DNA of 64,000 bases from Selaginella tamariscina (lineage: Eukaryota; Streptophyta; Lycopodiopsida; Selaginellales; Selaginellaceae), in the NCBI GenBank assembly GCA_003024785.1, contig PUQB01000156.1:62001-126000 (forward strand), given 5' to 3'. The notes beneath the pieces are model-generated. The model was not told where the DNA came from. It did no database searches and saw only the letters and a list, made by a program, of their open reading frames with translations. The translations under genes were made by a program, and so were the position numbers. Shown piece by piece: positions 1 to 11,430 of the stretch (positions are counted from its first letter, which is position 1; every line of letters begins with the position of its first letter).

Positions 1-1627
1 CTTTTCAACTTCAACTTGTCATTTGAAGCCAAAATTGCAACACGCCACCCTATTCCAGCTAAGGATGCTAGGCCAATCAAGGTACATGTTTGGCGTCGTT
101 GCCAAAGGAGCTCAAGTGAATATTAAGGAGATGTTAAAGAAGGGTGTTATCCAAAAATCTCGAAGTCCTTGGGCATGCGAACCTCATCTTGTGACGAAGC
201 CGGATGGGAGCGTTTGATTATGCATCAAATATTGCCTATTAAATGATGTAACCATTTCAGATGTGTACCCACTTCCTCATACTACAGATCTTTTGAATTG
301 ACTAGGGCAAAGCTGTTGGTTCACCAAGTTAAATCTCGCCTCTGGATATTACAAGTTCCAATGGCTGACATGGACATTCCCAAGACTGCTTTTTAGACAC
401 CATTTGGCATGTACGAGTTCTTGATGATGCCTTTCAGTTTGAGCAATGGCTCTAACGACTTTCCAGCGTATGATGGACGAGGTTCTTTGTGATATGCCGA
501 AGGTGACTACCGACTTTATCGATGATGTTTTAATCCACTTGATGGAATGTGGGAGGAGCATGTTGGTGATGTACGTAAGGTTTTGGATCAATTATGGGAA
601 GTTAGTTTGAAGTTGAAGCCATCTAAGTGTGTGTTTGGATCCAAGGACACCACTTATCTTGGTTATCGCATTTCCCGTGAAGGTTTGCAAGTTGATCCTA
701 ACAAACTTGTTGCAGTTTTGAAGTTCCCTATGCCAAAGTGTGTGAACGATGTGCAACGCTTTCTTGGCAAGGTACAATATCTAGGCTATTTTGTAGATCA
801 TCTTTTAAATCATACTAAACCGTTGTGGGTGTTGCTAAAGTCGTCAATGTCTTCTTTTGTTTGATTTAAGAATTTCAAGCAGGCATTTGCAGATCTTAAA
901 GAGTTGTTGATGACTCCTCCAGTTTTGGCATACCCTGATTACACTCGTCCTTTCATCTTGCACGTAGAAGCTTCTAACATCAGTCTCAGGGGTGTATTGA
1001 TGCAAGAGAGTACAAGTGTCCCTGGTAAATGACATCCCATTACGTACATCAGCCGTACGTTGCAGCCAGCAAAGGTGAACTACTCCATGATAGAAAAGGA
1101 GTGTTTAGCAGCAATTTGGGATTTTGAGAAGCTCCATGCCTACTTGCATGGTTTTTGGACGTTGTTGAAAGGTGATCCTGCAACAGTCACTTTATTGTTA
1201 AAGCGGAAGAATTTGATTGGTCGTACTTCTCGTTGGGCTTTGAAGCTTCAAATTGACGACTTCGAGGTTGTTCATCGCCTAGGGAGTTTGATGGCTGATG
1301 CTAATGCTCTTTCATGGGCTCCTCTTCCAACTTCTCTCTCTTCTTATGCCCATGAGGAGCCAGTTGTTCCAGTATCAGTGGACTTTTTGGATGAAGATTC
1401 TATACAATCAATAGTTGTTGTGCTTGACTTTCAATGTCTGCAAAATGCAGAGTTAGATTTGCTGTCTTTGGATGAGGTTCGGGAAGCTCAAAAGGTTGAG
1501 CCATGGATTTGAAGGCTTCGTGATGAGTTTGAGAATCCTGCATCACTTATTAATGACTTGCCTTTCATGCATTTATATTTGCAATATTGCTTCAGGACGA
1601 CCTTGTTTATTTTGTGGAGACTAATTC
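1..1627 (+). pseudogene. Element A: gypsy reverse transcriptase and RNase H, broken
   Basis: This is the pol region of a Ty3/gypsy retrotransposon; the window starts inside it. Reverse transcriptase copies the element RNA and RNase H removes the RNA strand. The RT active-site block reads FIDDV at 515-529, so the catalytic DD pair is still present. The following stretch (WEEHVGDV, LKPSKCVFG, YLGYRISREG, 547-800) is typical gypsy RT thumb. RNase H runs from about 865 to 1330, with HVEASN where TDAS is usual (Asp changed to Glu), EKECLAAIW, and a weak C-terminal DAL-like motif. Stops occur near 217, 395, 862, 1030 and 1510, and the frame shifts near 540, so it is not translatable. The frame runs into the G1 insert at 1627 and resumes at 3322. 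Gag and protease would lie left of the window. The family is certain; the exact lineage is not. Confidence 0.9.
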
Positions 1628-3321
1628 TGTCATAGTTTTTACTATGACTCGACCCTTTACTTTGAATGTTAACTATTGTTACCTACTGTACTATATTGAC
1701 AGACCCTAGATGTAGTGAGAAATAGCCCCGCTTAGTGCACTTAGGTGTTTAGGGGTAGTCCGGCTGGCTATCTTTAGATGTCGCGAGAAACTCTAAGCGA
1801 AGGTAGCACTTACTTTTAGAAAATCCACCCCCGATTTTGACGTCCTAATTAAGATGAGTTTGGCATGTTAAATAGGGTTAGGAACACCCCTAGGTTTGAC
1901 TAACCCTAGGGTTTCCCTAACCCATGCCCTAAAACCCCCACCCCCCTTGGGTAGGGTTTAGGGGTAGGAGTTAGTGTGCAAACTCATCTAATTATCTAAG
2001 GGGCTAGCATTCCTGTGCCAGCCACACTTACACATACAGGAAAAGTGGGGGGGGGGTCCATCACATAAATAAGGTAGAGTATGTAGGAGTGAGGGTTCAT
2101 GGGTTCATGACTGAGCTCGTTACTCTTCTCCCGGTGCAAGCTCTAGCTTGTGTCATTAAGGCACAACCCTCTGTTGTGCCGCCCTAACTTCCAGACGACA
2201 AGGGTATGTCCCACCTTTGGGGTAGCTTACCCTTAACGTTGGCGAATCCATGCCTGGGAGGTCTTGTCGGGATGCACGTTCCAAGAAGCAGAGGTTAAGG
2301 CTTGTCTCCAGCCTCCTCCTCCACGTCAAGCTAGGAGCAGCACTCATAGCTAACTAGGGCACATTCGTGTCCTTGTCCAACTGTGGTTGTGAGTTCTTGT
2401 TGACAGGGTTTCCTTACCGGGTCTTGAGGGATAATTGAGGAGTTCTAGAGTTGGCATTTAGGAGCCACGTTTGTGGCACTTGGTGCAACTCTCGAATCTA
2501 AGGGCTATGGCATGATAGCCAAGGCAGTGTCACATGGAGATGTGACACTGGGCTAAATGCCAAAGGCACGCCCTTTGGGGTTGTGTCATGGGCTTATCGC
2601 CAAGGGTCGGATACTTTAATAAACAGACATGCTTGTGCTCGCACTAGGGTGCTAAGCCTTGGGCATTTGCTCAAGGGAGGTTAGGTCTCGTAACTAGGTG
2701 TGAATAGGCACACTTGGCTAGGGAAGTGTCCTCCTTGGAATCCAGGGGTTGAATAACCTAAGCTTGTTAGTAAGAGCCTTTTCATGAAGCACTCGTAAGG
2801 TTATATACTTAGGGTTTTCCAAACCTAACCTTAGGGAGTTTACTTAATAGAACACTCATGTCCGCCTACGGCGCACACTCGTGTCCTCACTAAGTACTAG
2901 CCCTAGGTCTAGGGTATGACGTGGCCACCCAAACCCTTAGGGGTTAGTCGTGGTTCAAGGTACCCCTTGTTGCCCTAAAGGGTTGTACTCTCAGACGAGG
3001 GTGATTCCTCAAGGGGTAAGTGACGATGCCTTAGCTCTGTCACGGGGGTATGTGTGAGACATCTTCTTTGTGGGGTTAGGGCATGAGCATGTCTAGGTCT
3101 ACTAGGAGAGGATCCTAAAGTCTACTCGGGTTATCCTCTAGGGTTTAGGGGATGGTCATTCTAGGGGACTTAGGGTAGGACTCTAAGTCTTTTGCCTAAT
3201 TGGGCCCTTGAGTCAGACTCTTAGGGTTATCTTAGAAGATTTAGCGTTGCTCACATAGAGTGATGACGCCAAATGGCCACTTGGTAGCCATGTGTTAGCC
3301 CTTTGGGTTAAAACTCTGATA
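1628..3321 (-). mobile_element. G1: 1.7-kb LTR-like insert (probable solo LTR) inside element A
   Basis: The insert begins TGTCATAGTTTTTAC and ends TAAAACTCTGATA, so its ends are imperfect inverted repeats (TGTCATAG against TATCAGAG) as in LTRs. AATTC at 1623-1627 and again at 3322-3326 is a 5-bp target-site duplication. Removing the insert and one AATTC restores the pol frame exactly. Related copies start TGTTAGAG (46212), TGTCAGAG (47460) and TATCAGAG (57128) on the other strand. The strand given here takes TGTCAGAG as the 5' end and is a convention only. No protein-coding frame or retroelement domain is visible inside. GGGTTTAGGG-like, CCCTAA-rich text at 1885-1970 is degenerate, not a telomere array. 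A solo LTR is the best explanation; a non-coding DNA transposon is the alternative, but the 5-bp duplication and TG start favour an LTR. Confidence 0.7.
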
Positions 3322-4566
3322 AATTCAGATAATCATTTGCGGTTGGTGGTGCCTTTGATTTTTGTTCCATGCTTCCTCCATGCTTACCATGACTCTCCTA
3401 TTTTCGGCAGGCACATGGCACATCGTTGTGTGACGGAGAAGCTGCACAGATCTTTCTATTAGCTAAAGTTGCGAGGAGATGTAATTCAGTATGTGCATAG
3501 TTGTGTGTGGTGCCAAGCTCGCAATACTCCCCCGTGTACTTTGGAAGGATGGTTGGAGTCAATTGTAGTTTCTTGTCTATTTGAGTTAGTGGCGTTTAAT
3601 TTGATGGGACCTTTTCCGCAGTCGACTGCTAGCAACGAGTACGTTATTATTGTTTCTAACTACTTAACTCGTTGGGTAGAAGTTGGTGCTCTTGCTAGTG
3701 CGACTGCTTCTACTGTTGGTCAGTTTCTCCTTAATCGGGTCGTGTTTCAGCATTCTTGTTCATAATGAATTCTCTTGGACAATGGTCTTGCATTTATGGC
3801 CGAGGCATTTCATGTTTTGACGTCTCGACTGGGGATATGCCACACTTTCACAAGTGCTTATCATCCTCAGACAGATGGTTTGGTGGAACAACTCATCAGG
3901 ACCTTCAAGGGGATGATTGCGAAGTATGTGAACTTTCAATATTTGGATTGGGATGGTTATTTATTGTCTCTCCGGTATGCTTATGTCATTGAAGTACAAG
4001 TTCCGTTGGTACTTCCCCATATAAGTTCTTATATGGTCATGACCCGGTGTTGCCGACGGAGTTGGGTCTGCCTTCTTAGTTGTCATGAGTTGCTAATGCT
4101 AGGTCATGGGTCGTATCTGACGAGCATTCTTCCATTGGTTAATGCAGAGTCAGCAGAACACTTGGGCCGTATACAAGTAGGACAACAACAACGCTACAAC
4201 TCGCATCATTGTCATCATGCGGAGTACAAGGTTAATGAACTGGTTTTGGTTCATTTTCTCAAGCTTATGGTACGTGGTTTAGTTAAGAGTCTTCTTCTTT
4301 AGTGAAAAGGACCATATCGAGTGCTACAGCAAGTAGGGCCACAAGTTTATGAGGTTCGGGATGACATTCAACCCAATCCTCCAAAGATTGTACACATGCA
4401 ACGGTTAAAGCATTTTCTGCAACAATTGAAGCGTTTTGTGCAACGGGAACAAGTTGTGCCGCCTAAAAATCCACTAGTGCCTCCTCCTAATGTTCTCCAT
4501 ATCCGAGCCCATCTACCAGAGAACCCTAACCAACTTACATCCTTCCAAGAGGAGGGGATGATGTAA
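3322..4566 (+). pseudogene. Element A: gypsy integrase, broken
   Basis: Integrase inserts the element cDNA into the genome. The order is an HHCC zinc-binding domain (HAYHDSP, RHMAH, then C-V-W-C at 3503-3514), the catalytic core, and a C-terminal domain. The first catalytic Asp is replaced in FNLMGPF (about 3595), where gypsy elements have D. The second lies in DNGLAFM (3775) and the Glu in GLVEQLI (about 3877). The C-terminal part reads GPYRVLQQVGPQVYEV (from 4312), the GPY/F module. Stops and frame changes at about 3460, 3763 and 4300 break it. The last residues EEGMM end at 4566 and overlap the polypurine tract and start of the 3' LTR, as is common in gypsy elements. It is the same gene as 1-1627, separated only by G1. 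Confidence 0.88.
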
Positions 4567-4719
4567 GATCCACTTGTACAGCTGCATGTGCACATACTAT
4601 TATTAGCGTGGGTTTTAATAGCCGTTGGATTGGTTTCAATCTGGACCACTTGTTCCTATATATAAGTTAGGTTTTTGGACTAATGGGATATACACATTTC
4701 TATATTCCGAACTCTCACA
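4549..4719 (+). repeat. Element A: polypurine tract and partial 3' LTR
   Basis: AGAGGAGGGGATGA (from 4549) is a purine-rich tract directly before TGTAAGATCC at 4562, the expected start of a 3' LTR. A TATA-like CTATATATAAG lies near 4656. The LTR end is uncertain: CTCACA at 4714-4719 is a candidate CA terminus. No matching 5' LTR is in the window. Confidence 0.5.
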
Positions 4720-5664
4720 GTTAGAATATTTTTTTAAATATTTCTTACTAAGAATATACAAAGCTGCGAACACTATGACATGAATATTTATATGGGAAAG
4801 ATTTCAAAGTCAAAATCTAAATCAGCACATTATATATTCTAGCCAAAACACTAACAACAAGAGAATAACATATTAAAACAAATGTTTATATCTCGCACAT
4901 GCACACCTTCCCTGATACACATGCATGCATGCACACGCGTATCAAAGTGTGTGTGTGTATATATATATATACAGACACACACGCACACACATATATATAC
5001 ACACAGTAGGAAAACAAAGAAATCTCCAATTTTAAGACTACACCAAGAGATTACACTGTTAACATATATGTATGTTTTAACTCAATCTTTTTGAAGTACA
5101 TTGTATGTGAATGACATAATTTCTTTTGGCATATGCCTATATAGTGGATATTTATGTTTTAAACATGAATCTTAAACATGTAGCTTAAGTTTATTTAATG
5201 TTTCAACTATTTAAGATAAAATTAATATAGATTTAAACTATGTATAATAACCTATATATCAAACTATATTAAAGTTTATTTGAATAAAATATAAATTTAT
5301 ATTTGATGTGTAAATTATGTGTAAATTACACTATAAAATTAATAGAAATTAAAACTTCTAAACTATATATATATTACACTTTAAATTATTTTAATTTAAA
5401 TTTTATATAAGTTTAAACTTTTACACTTTTAGATGCCAAATGGTTTTTAAATTTAATATATTAAATTATATATAATATAAATTTAAACTCTATATAAATG
5501 ACTTTATGCATAATATATGTTAGAACTATATTAAATTATATATAAACTGTGGCTAGATGAGTGTTCACACAATTCTCTGCTCTTCATGATGTGTATATAT
5601 GTGTGTATTTTTTTACAAGTGTACCTCTCCTCTCCTTCTCCCTTCTCTTTGCTTTATATAACCT

Positions 5665-5703
<39 letters not shown>

Positions 5704-6225
5704 ACTTTCCTTTCTTTCATGTTCTTCAAGATTTTCGTATGGAATTTGTTTGTTTATGCTTATGTATTCATTTCAATAAGTTGAGATTCTTAACACATGG
5801 CACTTTAATAAAATTAATAAGTTTTCTTACTTAGTTTTTTAGCAAAATGAAGATCCTCTACATAATGCTCTTTGTTAACTAAGGAATCACTTTGTGAATT
5901 TAAGTGAATTGTCACATCATATGTGAGTATAACCTTTAATAATAACTCATTATTTAATTACATAGATTGCTTATAAGAGAGGCATGATGTGAATCCATAT
6001 GCCACAGAATCAAGTGCGGAGTTAGATGAAAAAAGAGAAGAACATGTAGATGTTGAATAAGGGAAACATAAGAATAACGAGGAAAATGAAAATGATAAGT
6101 TTGCACTTTCAAGTGGATGGCAAGCAAAATTAAAGTAAATAAGAATTATTTATGAAAGAAATGTATGAGTAAGAATAGTTACTAATGCCTTTCTTACAAG
6201 TCTCTACATAGTAAATCCTCATTTC
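4720..6225. other. AT-rich spacer with CA/TA microsatellites
   Basis: No gene is visible. Microsatellites lie at about 4950-5005 (TG, TA and CA runs) and 5667-5703 (CA run then TA run). Apparent reading frames over them encode only Thr/His/Tyr/Ile repeats. A short coding-like stretch near 5985-6140 (Glu/Asp/Asn-rich, interrupted by a stop) has no recognisable relative. Confidence 0.7.
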
Positions 6226-6231
6226 TGTCAC

Positions 6232-6405
6232 GACCGGATATAGGATATACTTACAGGATATGCCTATAGAATATACCTACAGGATATGCCTGTAGGATAT
6301 TCCTACAGGATATTCTACATGATATACCTACAAGATATTCTACATGATATACCTATAGGATATGCCTATAGGATATACTACAGGATATGCCTAAAGGATA
6401 AGGGT
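6232..6405 (+). repeat. Tandem ~14-bp repeats in the U3 of LTR H
   Basis: About a dozen degenerate units of the form AGGATATACCTAC or AGGATATGCCTAT follow one another. Each unit is partly palindromic (GGATATnCC), and some neighbours read GTAGGATATTCCTAC. The block lies directly upstream of the TATA box, where LTR enhancer repeats usually lie. Confidence 0.8.
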
Positions 6406-6454
6406 CACTATTTTTAGCTCATGACCATATTAGAGATTAGCTTGGAGTTGTGAG

Positions 6455-6462
6455 TATAAAAG
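6455..6462 (+). promoter_or_regulatory. TATA box of LTR H
   Basis: TATAAAAG lies in the middle of the LTR, after the tandem repeats and about 138 bp before its end. This fits a core promoter driving a retroelement transcript to the right. Confidence 0.55.
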
Positions 6463-6605
6463 CTCCGACCTAATTGTTGTACAATCAGTTACTATCAACA
6501 CCAGTCATTCTATAATCATTCTTGTCTTGTTCCTTGCTCTTGCCTTGTTCTTGATTCAAGCCTTCTTCTTGTTATCTTGCTTTTAGGTCGTGGCTTGACA
6601 GTTTC

Positions 6606-8830
6606 TTTCCTAAGTTAAATAATATATATATATAACTTAAGTTGAAGAGAGTAGACACTTGTTAAAGAGTTGTGGTTTAAAAGTTAGGAAGCAAATAAAG
6701 ATGTGGGTACTAAAAGATGTAGTAATACTAAATAAGAAGTTACATTGATAGATATAATTATGAACTACGTAAGTAACATACATTAAAGTCATAAAATAAA
6801 TAATACATTGAAATACAAATTAAAAATATTCATAATATTTATATCATATTAAACATTTGTGAGTTATAGTAATTAAATATAATGAGATACAATTCTAAAA
6901 CATGAATACTTAATTATAAAGTTATTAAATTTAACCAGTATCTTAAAGTTATATAATTTTCTTAAAACATACACATTTAAAATACATGTATTCCAAGTTT
7001 TGGGTTCTTATGTAACTACATAGGAGAACTCATTAACACATAATATATATGTACGTAAGCTTTATTGATATGTGAATATATAATATCACATCATGAGAAA
7101 ACACACTAACATATTGTTATATACTAACATATATGACATTTTAATATATATAAATCTAAATAATATAGATATGTCAACTCTAAAATGTTGTCTAAATGAA
7201 TATTAAAGTCAAAGAGTGGCTTATATAGTAATTATTAACTTCGGTGCCAACATGCACATACAATCAATATTTATGTTATTTTTTTTCCTTTTCTTTTTTT
7301 TTATTATTGTTTTTTGTTTCTTATTAACTAATATACTAAAATAAAAAATAGTAATATTAAGAACTTCTTTATGTATAAATATATTAAATTTATAATTTTT
7401 CTAATCTCATGTTACAAGTTTTACAAAATTTATAAACTTGTGCAATTCAACATAATCTCTATACATATTCATTACTTTGACACTTACCACATTCTCATAT
7501 TTATTATTATTATTTTTTTTAATAAATATTAATAATATTTTAAAAAGATTGCATAGATGCCTATGTAAGAATTAAAATACATATTTTTAATTTAAACAAT
7601 ACTAAATAAATATGTCAAATTTTAAATAAACTCTCAAATTAAGGAATATTAAAATTATTAATTTAAGTTTTTAATTTATTATTATTATTATTATTATTAT
7701 ATCTATCTATTTATGTGTGTATGTATTGATCAAGAAGTTATATACCAAGATATATTCATTACATATATCCTATTATAATAAATATATTTGTGATATTTTG
7801 CACACTCACCAATATGTGATTTGATTAAAATAAAGAAAATATACAAAATAACCTATTTTCTCTTCTTTGCCCTAATTTATATTTTATTATATTTATTATT
7901 TTTAATATTCTCGCCAACATGTTATATTAAAATAAACAATTCTAATTTTTTTCTTCTACTATTTATCCTAATTATTTTATAACACACATACTCATGACAT
8001 ATTTTAACACATTTTAAATATTAAAAATACCTAGCATGATCGTCAGTTTCACATTTCTAATGTGCAACCTTATATTAAATTAATTACATTTATAATATAC
8101 ATAAACATAAAGCACCTACATGGTTATTTATTTTGGTTAATCTTACAAGTTCCCTCATAAGTGATAATAATTTACGTTAAACATGGATCTTGTTAGCTTA
8201 TTTAAGCTCATGTTTCACACTTGCTTATATATGTGTGATATGCATAAACTTAAGTGTTCTTAAAAATAAATAAGTACATTTTTTACATGTGTATGCATGT
8301 AAATTTAGAAACGCATGTGTGTACACGCAAGAAAGCTCCAAGTTGAGTGTTAATCTACTTCCCATTGATATAACTTGTCAATGATTGGGTCTATTATGAG
8401 CAGCAAAACCACATACGAGTGAATAATTATTATATTCTAATTGTACTGATTATATCTTACTTGTAATTTCAAATTTTAAAAAAAGATAATATCATAAACT
8501 AAATACTATAGGATTTTTATTATATGTTTTAAATTTGAATATAATAGATCATAATTATTAATATATATTAGTATATATTAAAAAACACATTACTAATTCA
8601 AAATTAAAATGTAAACTTTTACTATGGGATTTTTAATTTTCATGTAAAATTTATAAATTTATATTTAATATTTGAAATTATTATGAGCTTCGTGATGAAT
8701 TTGTTACTAGTGAATTTGTTGTTATTTATACATTGATATAATTCGTTATGTGATATATAATATGTTCTATTATTTATTTTTTGCCCATTTTCTTTATTTG
8801 TCTATTCCATCCTATATATAATATATATAT

Positions 8831-8863
<33 letters not shown>

Positions 8864-9031
8864 GTTATGTTATTAATTTCTTAAAAGAACTACATGTAAA
8901 TAGAATATACAAATTCCTTATAAATATATAATAAATATTTTTTTTCCTATTAGCTTAAAAGTCAACTTGGAAGCATTATACTTAACATTTTAATAAAGTT
9001 TAAATATAAATATTCTTACATTCTTATAAAG

Positions 9032-9067
<36 letters not shown>

Positions 9068-9089
9068 TGTAAGTTACATATGTTGTTTT
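6606..9089. other. AT-rich spacer, no gene seen
   Basis: Very AT-rich DNA without a supportable coding region. Simple repeats: TTA run at about 7672-7700, long TA runs at 8814-8865 and 9037-9064. I see no LTR ends, transposon termini or RNA gene. Confidence 0.7.
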
Positions 9090-9094
9090 GCATT

Positions 9095-9230
9095 CTTGCT
9101 TGAGTTTATTTCTCATTGATAATTCTTTGATAGTCGGTCTTTCTTGAACTACATAATGTATTCCTTGTAGGCACTAGTATTATAGGCCTCCAACCCTAAA
9201 CCTAAATATAATTCACTTAGTTTGGATTGA
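9095..9230 (-). pseudogene. Relic of the Dof-like zinc-finger gene (outlying copy)
   Basis: This stretch aligns by eye with the relics at 13755-13930 and 17310-17470: shared blocks are TTCTTGA, the reversed zinc-finger text around ATGTA, and TAGGCCTCCAACCCTAAA. It is shorter and more decayed than either. The coding strand would be minus. It lies outside the 3.57-kb duplication, so the gene family was once more widely spread in this locus. Confidence 0.5.
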
Positions 9231-9356
9231 AATAAATAATCACTAAATCTCGTGAAAAAATAAATAATTATTAAGTAAACCAAGCCCTAAATTAAATCAG
9301 AGTTCCGAAATGTTAGGTACGGCGGGGATCGCTTTGAATATGGAAATCAGTTTTGA

Positions 9357-9530
9357 AAATGCACTTCCTCCAAAAAAGGTAAACCAAGGGAAAATAATAA
9401 TGTAGGTAGCATGCCAACATGTGGAAATGTAGATGAAAATTCTCTAAATAAAAAACTAAAAGTTGAAGAATTAGATTTGACCTTTTTATTTAGAGAATTT
9501 CAACTTGAAGGATCATCAACATCTACATAG
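9357..9530 (+). pseudogene. Unrecognised short open stretch, 57 codons
   Basis: The frame between TGA at 9354 and TAG at 9528 has non-repetitive composition (contains GSMPTCGNVDENSL and LTFLFREFQLEG) in otherwise simple AT-rich DNA. There is no good start codon, no partner frame and no recognised domain. It may be a decayed exon or a transposase remnant. Confidence 0.2.
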
Positions 9531-9740
9531 AAAGATGAAATTGATGAAGCTGGATCCGTCAAAAACATGTAACACAAAGTAAACAAAAACATTTCTATTT
9601 GGTTTCATAATTTTTTAAAACTCAAGTTGAACTAATTCATAACTTTTTTTTCTAATTTCACTGGTTAAATGACAAGTTATTAATTTTTAAAGTTCGAATA
9701 GGTTAAATAGTAAATAAGTGATTTTCAATGATTGATGCGT

Positions 9741-10208
9741 TTACCCTTGCGCCTTGATTACGTAATGATGACATCGCCCAACCATCATTATCTTTGTAGT
9801 ATAGGCCTTAACATGTGGTCCACCGCGGCTAGGGAAGGCTGGTTTTCTTGTTTGGTGTCCTTTCCTTCGGCTTGTGCCACCCCAACCTTTGTCATTCTTT
9901 TGCGGGGGCATCTTGTTGTGGTTGCTCTTTGCATCGGGTTGCCTTGGTCGAGGCTTCAGTTGGATGGATGTACGGGTTAAGGTGATTCCCTTTGACTTTC
10001 TGTTGTAGTGGTTGTTCGTTAGCACCTAGCAGTATTGTTCCATTGTCAAAGACCTCGAGGACCTCATATGGTCCTTTCCATCTTGGCATGAATTTGCCCT
10101 TCTGGAGTACGTGTGGCTTCTTGTACCTCCAGACCTTAGTTCATACCTTTGAAGTTTCCATCTCTTGCGTTTGACCTGATGTTGGCGGGTTTTCCTGGTC
10201 AGTTGCAC
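9741..10208 (-). pseudogene. Element B: gypsy integrase C-terminal domain and pol tail
   Basis: On the minus strand the text PRWKGPYEVLEVFDNGTILL is the GPY/F module that ends gypsy integrases. It is followed by a basic Gln/Lys-rich tail. After the pol end, DNA reading YYKDNDGWAMSSLRNQGA closely matches 37795-37875 of element C1 (YYKANDGWVVPSLRIKAQG). B is therefore a partial member of the C family, preserving the pol end that C1 has largely lost. Frames change several times, so it is not functional. Confidence 0.8.
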
Positions 10209-10382
10209 TATGAACCACCCTTCATCAAGATGTTCTAACTGCTCTAGCCTTCTTTTGGTGATTATTGGTTCTTCTGTAATCTTGTTTTCTATGCTCGTTC
10301 ATAGATGGGGATGGTAAAATCCCATAGCATGATGGCCTCCATGCCGTAGGCCAGACGGAAGAGTGTGGCTCGGATTGTGGCT

Positions 10383-10680
10383 TTAAAGGTCATCCGGTAC
10401 ACATAAGATAGATGGTAGCCTCTCTTCCCATTGCCAAGATTTGTCATGACAGATCTTCCTGAAGATGGTCACCAGTGTCTTATTTGTGGACTCAGCATGT
10501 CCATTCCCTTGTGGGTAATAAGCTATTGACGTGAGATGCTTGATAACAAACGTGTTAACCAACTTGCAAACTGTTTTGTTGATGAAGTGACGCCCTTGGT
10601 CCGATACTAGCTCTAGCGGACAACTAAACCTCATCATGATGTTTCTATAGATGAACTTTGCCGTTTACCTTGCTGTAACC
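10383..10680 (-). pseudogene. Element B: integrase catalytic core remnant
   Basis: The minus strand shows ELVSDQGRHFIN (second catalytic Asp) and YYPQGNGHAESTNK (catalytic Glu with its usual Tyr-Pro-Gln-Gly-Asn lead), then WEERLPSIL. This is the gypsy DDE core. The first Asp segment upstream is not readable. The C-terminal domain follows at 10208. Confidence 0.85.
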
Positions 10681-10924
10681 TTCTTGAGCGCCTTTTCTTC
10701 TACCCACTCAAAAAATCGTGGGCCACCATAGTCCTATTTGTAGAACCTTTCTGGCTGTCTTCTCCCTCCTAAAGTGTCCAACACCAGGTCCTGCGTGTGC
10801 TGCACCGAGGATCTTGGGGATGTCCTACGCTAGGGGACATCTCGGAAGATGTCATCTCTCCCCCACTTATATAGTTGATCCCCCAAATAGCTAGAATAAC
10901 AAGCACTTTCGGGCGAGCTTTGCA

Positions 10925-11035
10925 TGTGGATAGCAGACATCCTAAAAGTCCATTGAATTTATGTGGATAGCAGACATCCTAAAAGTCCATTGAATTTATG
11001 TGGATAGCAGACATCCTAAAAGTCCATTGAATTTA
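10925..11035. repeat. 37-bp direct repeat, three perfect copies
   Basis: The unit TGTGGATAGCAGACATCCTA... (37 bp) occurs at 10925, 10962 and 10999 with no difference between copies. It lies in the RNase H to integrase part of element B. Since 37 is not a multiple of three, each copy shifts the reading frame. The identity of the copies suggests a recent slippage or unequal-exchange event. Confidence 0.95.
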
Positions 11036-11125
11036 TAACATCGTATTAGTCATTGCAACTCCAGAATCTCCACGTTGGTCGCTAGTTTGGTGATTCGTGG
11101 TGGGTTGCGCTGTTCCATTGCTACT

Positions 11126-11430
11126 TCAAAAGGTCGGCATCCAGTATGTCGAGTAGTGGCACAGCCTCAGGCTATTTGCCACTAGATATCCTTGACAAGA
11201 GGTTAGGTGACACGTGCAGTTTACCTGCCTTATGGACCACGGTGAAGCTGAACTCCTACAATAGGAGGATCCACCTTGCTGGTCTTTCGGTGAGCTGAGG
11301 TTTGTTGATGAGGTAGAGTAGACCGTGATAATCAACAATCAGCACAAAGTGGTTACTCAAGAGATAGTGACGGAATTTTGACACTCCGTAGATTACTACC
11401 AAGCACCTAGTAGATGTGAATTGCTAGGTA
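11126..11430 (-). pseudogene. Element B: RNase H remnant, cut at 11430
   Basis: Minus-strand text contains VSKFRHYLLSN, VLIVDYHGLLYLINKP, RPARWILLL, FTVVHKAGKLH and NLLSR. These are the C-terminal half of gypsy RNase H, including the D of VDYHGLL. The homology stops abruptly at about 11415-11430, exactly where the duplicated Dof segment begins. The reverse transcriptase that should follow upstream is absent, so B is truncated there. Confidence 0.85.

Larger units (their letters stand above)
6226..6600 (+). mobile_element. H: solo LTR, 375 bp
   Basis: The segment starts TGTCACGACC and ends GGTCGTGGCTTGACA, a TG...CA LTR with matching inverted ends. Flanking 5-mers are ATTTC (6221-6225) and GTTTC (6601-6605), a target duplication with one mismatch. 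It has a tandem repeat block in its 5' part (U3-like), then TATAAAAG at 6455-6462, then a pyrimidine-rich 3' part. This is the expected promoter layout of an LTR. No internal coding sequence adjoins, so it is a solo LTR left by recombination. Confidence 0.75.

Noticed and set aside
1885-1970. Telomere-like CCCTAA text in G1
   Set aside because: Degenerate and without a regular heptamer; part of the repeat family G, unlike the true array at 19909.
4882-5094. Small frame with His/Thr/Ile runs
   Set aside because: Microsatellite translation; also 5586-5834.
10925-11035. CRISPR-like direct repeats
   Set aside because: Units are contiguous with no spacers, and the DNA is plant nuclear.
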